Below the pieces are notes generated by a model. The model was not told the DNA's origin and made no database searches. It saw nothing but the letters and a program-made list of their open reading frames with translations. This document shows, one piece after another, positions 61,609-64,000 of a stretch of 64,000 nucleotides of DNA. Source of the stretch: Christiangramia bathymodioli (GTDB lineage Bacteria > Bacteroidota > Bacteroidia > Flavobacteriales > Flavobacteriaceae); contig SRSL01000001.1 in NCBI GenBank assembly GCA_009735695.1, forward strand, positions 992,048 through 1,056,047. The letters run 5' to 3'. The position numbers were made by a program, and so were the translations under genes. Position 1 is the stretch's first letter. Each line of letters starts with the position of its first letter.

Positions 61609-64000
61609 TTAGTCCAGAGGTCCTTTCTCTTTTAATCGTTCGCTTTCCTCGGCATCTATGGCCCTGTTATTATCGCTTAGCTTGAAATTTCCGAATTTAT
61701 AGGTTAGCCCGAAGCGTAGCATCCTGCTTTCCGGCATCGCGAAGTAGCCATTATTCTGGTTGAGATATTGCGATTTTAAAGGTATGTTCATCGAATTAAA
61801 AATATCCTGAACATTGATGGTGGCTACCAGCCTGGAATCCATAAAAGTTTTTCGAAGGCCAATATCAAGTCCATACTGCACCTCGTCGAATTCGTAGGAA
61901 CCGGCTATATAATCTGGGCTCAAAATCCCAATCACTTCTGCTGAAAAAGTTCCGTCTCCTGAAAGTACCAGGTAATTATAGGCCTGTATATACGTACTAA
62001 AAATATCATTTTGCACCAGTTGACCTCCGCTCTCCAGGGCTGGAAATTCGTTCTCCATATAGAAAATAGATGAATACAGCGATAGATACCACCAATCCTT
62101 TAAATAGCTGAAATAACTAATATCCAGACTGTACTGCTGGTTGTAATTCAGGTTAAGACTGGCCGACCTCAGCGTTCTGTTTTCATTATCCTGAAACGGC
62201 AAAACCGAAATATAGTTATCTGCCCGATCCCAATAAAGATCGAAAGAAAGCTTATTATCGTAGGTATAATTGAAATTGATCTTGTTATAGATCGCCGGCC
62301 TTAGATCGGGATTCCCATCCTGGAAATTATTTTCATTGATAAAATAACGATAGGTATTCAAATTCTGAAAACCGGGTCTTTGTATCCTTCGGCTGTAATC
62401 CAGACCATAGGAATGCTTTTCACTACCCGTATACATCAGGTAAAAAGTGGGGAATAGCTGAAAATACTCCTGGTCATTCACAAGTCCGAAAGAGTTCGAA
62501 ATTCCCTGGACATCGGTGTACTCGCCCCTTAAACCCGCTTTCATACTGATGTTGTCCCAGTCATGCGAAAGACTTGCATAAGCCGCATAGATGTTTTCAT
62601 CGTAGTCCAGTTCATCAGATAATGCACCCATAAATTGCTGGACCCCGGAATCATTTCCGAAGAAATCCTGGCCAGATTGAGTTTGGAGGCCGGAAAATTT
62701 CGCACCGGTTTCAAAAGAAGAGCCGCCAAGCTTGGTGCTAATATCGAATTGCGCGGTAAAAATATCGCTTTCCTGCCGCCCAATGGTAGTAAAGGCATTC
62801 TCATTCAACAGATTTCCCTGCGGATCAAAATATTCGGTCATCAGGTACTGATCCTGTTCATCATCATAATTGATATAATTCACCACCGCCTCAAAACTGG
62901 TGTTCTCACCGAAACTAGTGGAGTATGATCCACTAAAAAGAAGGTTATTGGTTTCGTTTTCTAGTTGGCTATCTGTGGTGAACAGGGAATCCAGGCTTCC
63001 GGAAGGCTGGTAAATTTCGGTGAGTCCGCTAATATCCGAATCGCGTGTAGGTGTAAACAACAAATTAGCGCTTAGACTTAGGGTGCTTTTTTCGCTTAAA
63101 AGGAAATCCAGAATAGCGTTCACACTGTGCGAATAACTTTCAGTATCCCTGCGGAAATCAGTAATCCAGTCAGAATCGGTTGCGCCGCTGGGCTCGAAGA
63201 ACTCCACATAACTTTCATCCTTCTTTAAAGCGTCCTGCTGGTTGTAATTATAACTTCCGAAGACATTAAGCCAGTCATTTTTATAATACTGGCTGGTTCC
63301 CAGGTTGTATTTCGGAACCCGGGCGATGGTGTTCGAAGCATTGAAACTCCCTTTGTAACCTATGGAAATATTTTTCGAGGTAACGATGTTCAGAATGGCG
63401 CCACCTTCGGCATCATACCTGGCCGGCGGATTAGTGATCACTTCAACCGACTTTACATTCCCTGCTGAAAATCCTTCCAGCAGTTGCTGAAGCTCCTGCG
63501 AACTCAGGTATACCTTTCGGTCATTTATATAAACCGTTGCTGCCCGATTCTTAACCAGTAATTGCCCCTGGCTCACAATAACGCCCGGTGTTTTTTTGAG
63601 AATATCAAAGGTAGTGCCTGAAGAGAGAACCGAATTCTCCACATCAAAAACAATCCTGTCTACCTGGCGAACCACTTTTGGTTTCCGGGCATTAATGGTT
63701 ACTTCATCCAGGGCATCCTGGGAATTGCTAAGAATAATCGGATCTATTTTAGTATTCCCTTTAAGCTCGATCCTCCTAAGACTTTCTGCATAACCAATAA
63801 AACTAGCCTTTATTACGTAGACATTCGATTCAAGATCCTTAAAACTGAAACTTCCGTCTTCTTCGGAAACCGTTCCTCGAACCACAGTGGTAGAATCTTC
63901 GGCATTAAATAGAATGATATTTGCATAGGCGACAGCCTGCTTGTTTGAATCCAGTACTTTCCCGGTGAGTTCATTTTGCGAAAAAATGAGCATAGGAAAT
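61609..64000 (-). CDS. outer-membrane beta-barrel receptor (TonB-dependent receptor-like), N-terminus cut
   Basis: A protein of at least 797 residues whose frame is open to the right edge; the visible start region (LIFSQNELTGKV) looks like the end of a signal peptide, so the true start lies outside. First comes a carboxypeptidase-regulatory-like domain (VLDSNKQAVAYANIIL ... GSFSFKDLESNVYVIKASFIGY), then a plug-like domain (VDRIVFDVENSVLSSGTTFDILKKTPGV, PPARYDAEGGAILNIVTS), then a long beta barrel with many aromatic strands. It belongs to the outer-membrane barrel family seen in iron or oligomer uptake; substrate unknown. Confidence 0.88.
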   Translation of the reverse strand, partial: FPMLIFSQNELTGKVLDSNKQAVAYANIILFNAEDSTTVVRGTVSEEDGSFSFKDLESNVYVIKASFIGYAESLRRIELKGNTKIDPIILSNSQDALDEVTINARKPKVVRQVDRIVFDVENSVLSSGTTFDILKKTPGVIVSQGQLLVKNRAATVYINDRKVYLSSQELQQLLEGFSAGNVKSVEVITNPPARYDAEGGAILNIVTSKNISIGYKGSFNASNTIARVPKYNLGTSQYYKNDWLNVFGSYNYNQQDALKKDESYVEFFEPSGATDSDWITDFRRDTESYSHSVNAILDFLLSEKSTLSLSANLLFTPTRDSDISGLTEIYQPSGSLDSLFTTDSQLENETNNLLFSGSYSTSFGENTSFEAVVNYINYDDEQDQYLMTEYFDPQGNLLNENAFTTIGRQESDIFTAQFDISTKLGGSSFETGAKFSGLQTQSGQDFFGNDSGVQQFMGALSDELDYDENIYAAYASLSHDWDNISMKAGLRGEYTDVQGISNSFGLVNDQEYFQLFPTFYLMYTGSEKHSYGLDYSRRIQRPGFQNLNTYRYFINENNFQDGNPDLRPAIYNKINFNYTYDNKLSFDLYWDRADNYISVLPFQDNENRTLRSASLNLNYNQQYSLDISYFSYLKDWWYLSLYSSIFYMENEFPALESGGQLVQNDIFSTYIQAYNYLVLSGDGTFSAEVIGILSPDYIAGSYEFDEVQYGLDIGLRKTFMDSRLVATINVQDIFNSMNIPLKSQYLNQNNGYFAMPESRMLRFGLTYKFGNFKLSDNNRAIDAEESERLKEKGPLD

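Overview
The window is a 64 kb piece of the chromosome of a member of the Bacteroidota, most probably a marine flavobacterium (family Flavobacteriaceae, Gramella/Christiangramia-like; the genus is an inference). Supporting signs are IPExxxVDY and PID-CTERM family proteins, an outer-membrane barrel receptor with a carboxypeptidase-regulatory-like domain, an OmpA protein with thrombospondin type 3 repeats, lipoproteins with short lipoboxes, weak Shine-Dalgarno signals, many promoters of the Bacteroidota type TAnnTTTG, frequent TTG/GTG starts, and typical flavobacterial dispersed palindromes. Almost all of it is ordinary core genome in short operons. No prophage, insertion sequence, CRISPR array or rRNA operon was seen.

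Layout. 0-5 kb: the end of an RND efflux operon (adaptor, inner-membrane pump, TolC-like lipoprotein), then thioredoxin. 5-8 kb: a four-gene minus-strand operon (Rossmann oxidoreductase, CYTH protein, YciI-like lipoprotein, DUF5996 protein). 8-19 kb: dinB, pyruvate kinase with its IPExxxVDY partner, rnc-fabF-acpP, purN-rnhA, a PfkB kinase and a long PurF-type amidotransferase. 18.4-19.2 kb holds no protein gene but carries four tandem copies of a 73-nt small-RNA gene, each with its own promoter, upstream element and terminator. 19-30 kb: sodB, an AddA-like helicase-nuclease, kbl, ompA, an AddB-like nuclease, a hydrolase and tRNA-Ala(GGC). 30-36 kb: GNAT, MATE exporter, an enoyl-CoA hydratase followed by three overlapping one-helix microproteins, a 2OG oxygenase, a QueD-like enzyme, lpxH and recJ. 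37-49 kb: UDG-like protein, rsmI, tdk-alr, mscL, asd, a prolyl oligopeptidase, a HAD protein with an altered motif, an ABC ATPase, a Gre-like factor, mtgA and a FAD oxidoreductase. 49-54 kb: fatty-acid start genes accC-accB-fabH, rpmF-yceD, pdxA and ribE. 54-56 kb: a PID-CTERM protein and a rearranged tRNA(CAU) locus holding a GIY-YIG gene. 56-64 kb: GMC dehydrogenase pair, methylmalonyl-CoA epimerase, rbfA, a LolE-like permease, dusB and a TonB-dependent-type receptor cut by the window end.

Two non-core structures stand out. The first is the four-copy small-RNA array between purF and sodB: the core is almost invariant, the terminator stem is kept while its loop changes, and a motif sits exactly 52 nt upstream of every core although the DNA between is not conserved between the older copies. 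The second is the tRNA(CAU) locus: an intact tRNA is directly preceded by a GIY-YIG endonuclease gene whose stop codon ends on the first base of the tRNA, and the gene is bracketed by a 23-bp direct repeat made of the tRNA 5' end, as expected for a very small element that inserts into tRNA genes and leaves an intact copy. A set of three translationally coupled microproteins at 32.65-33.10 kb is a further candidate for an undescribed function.
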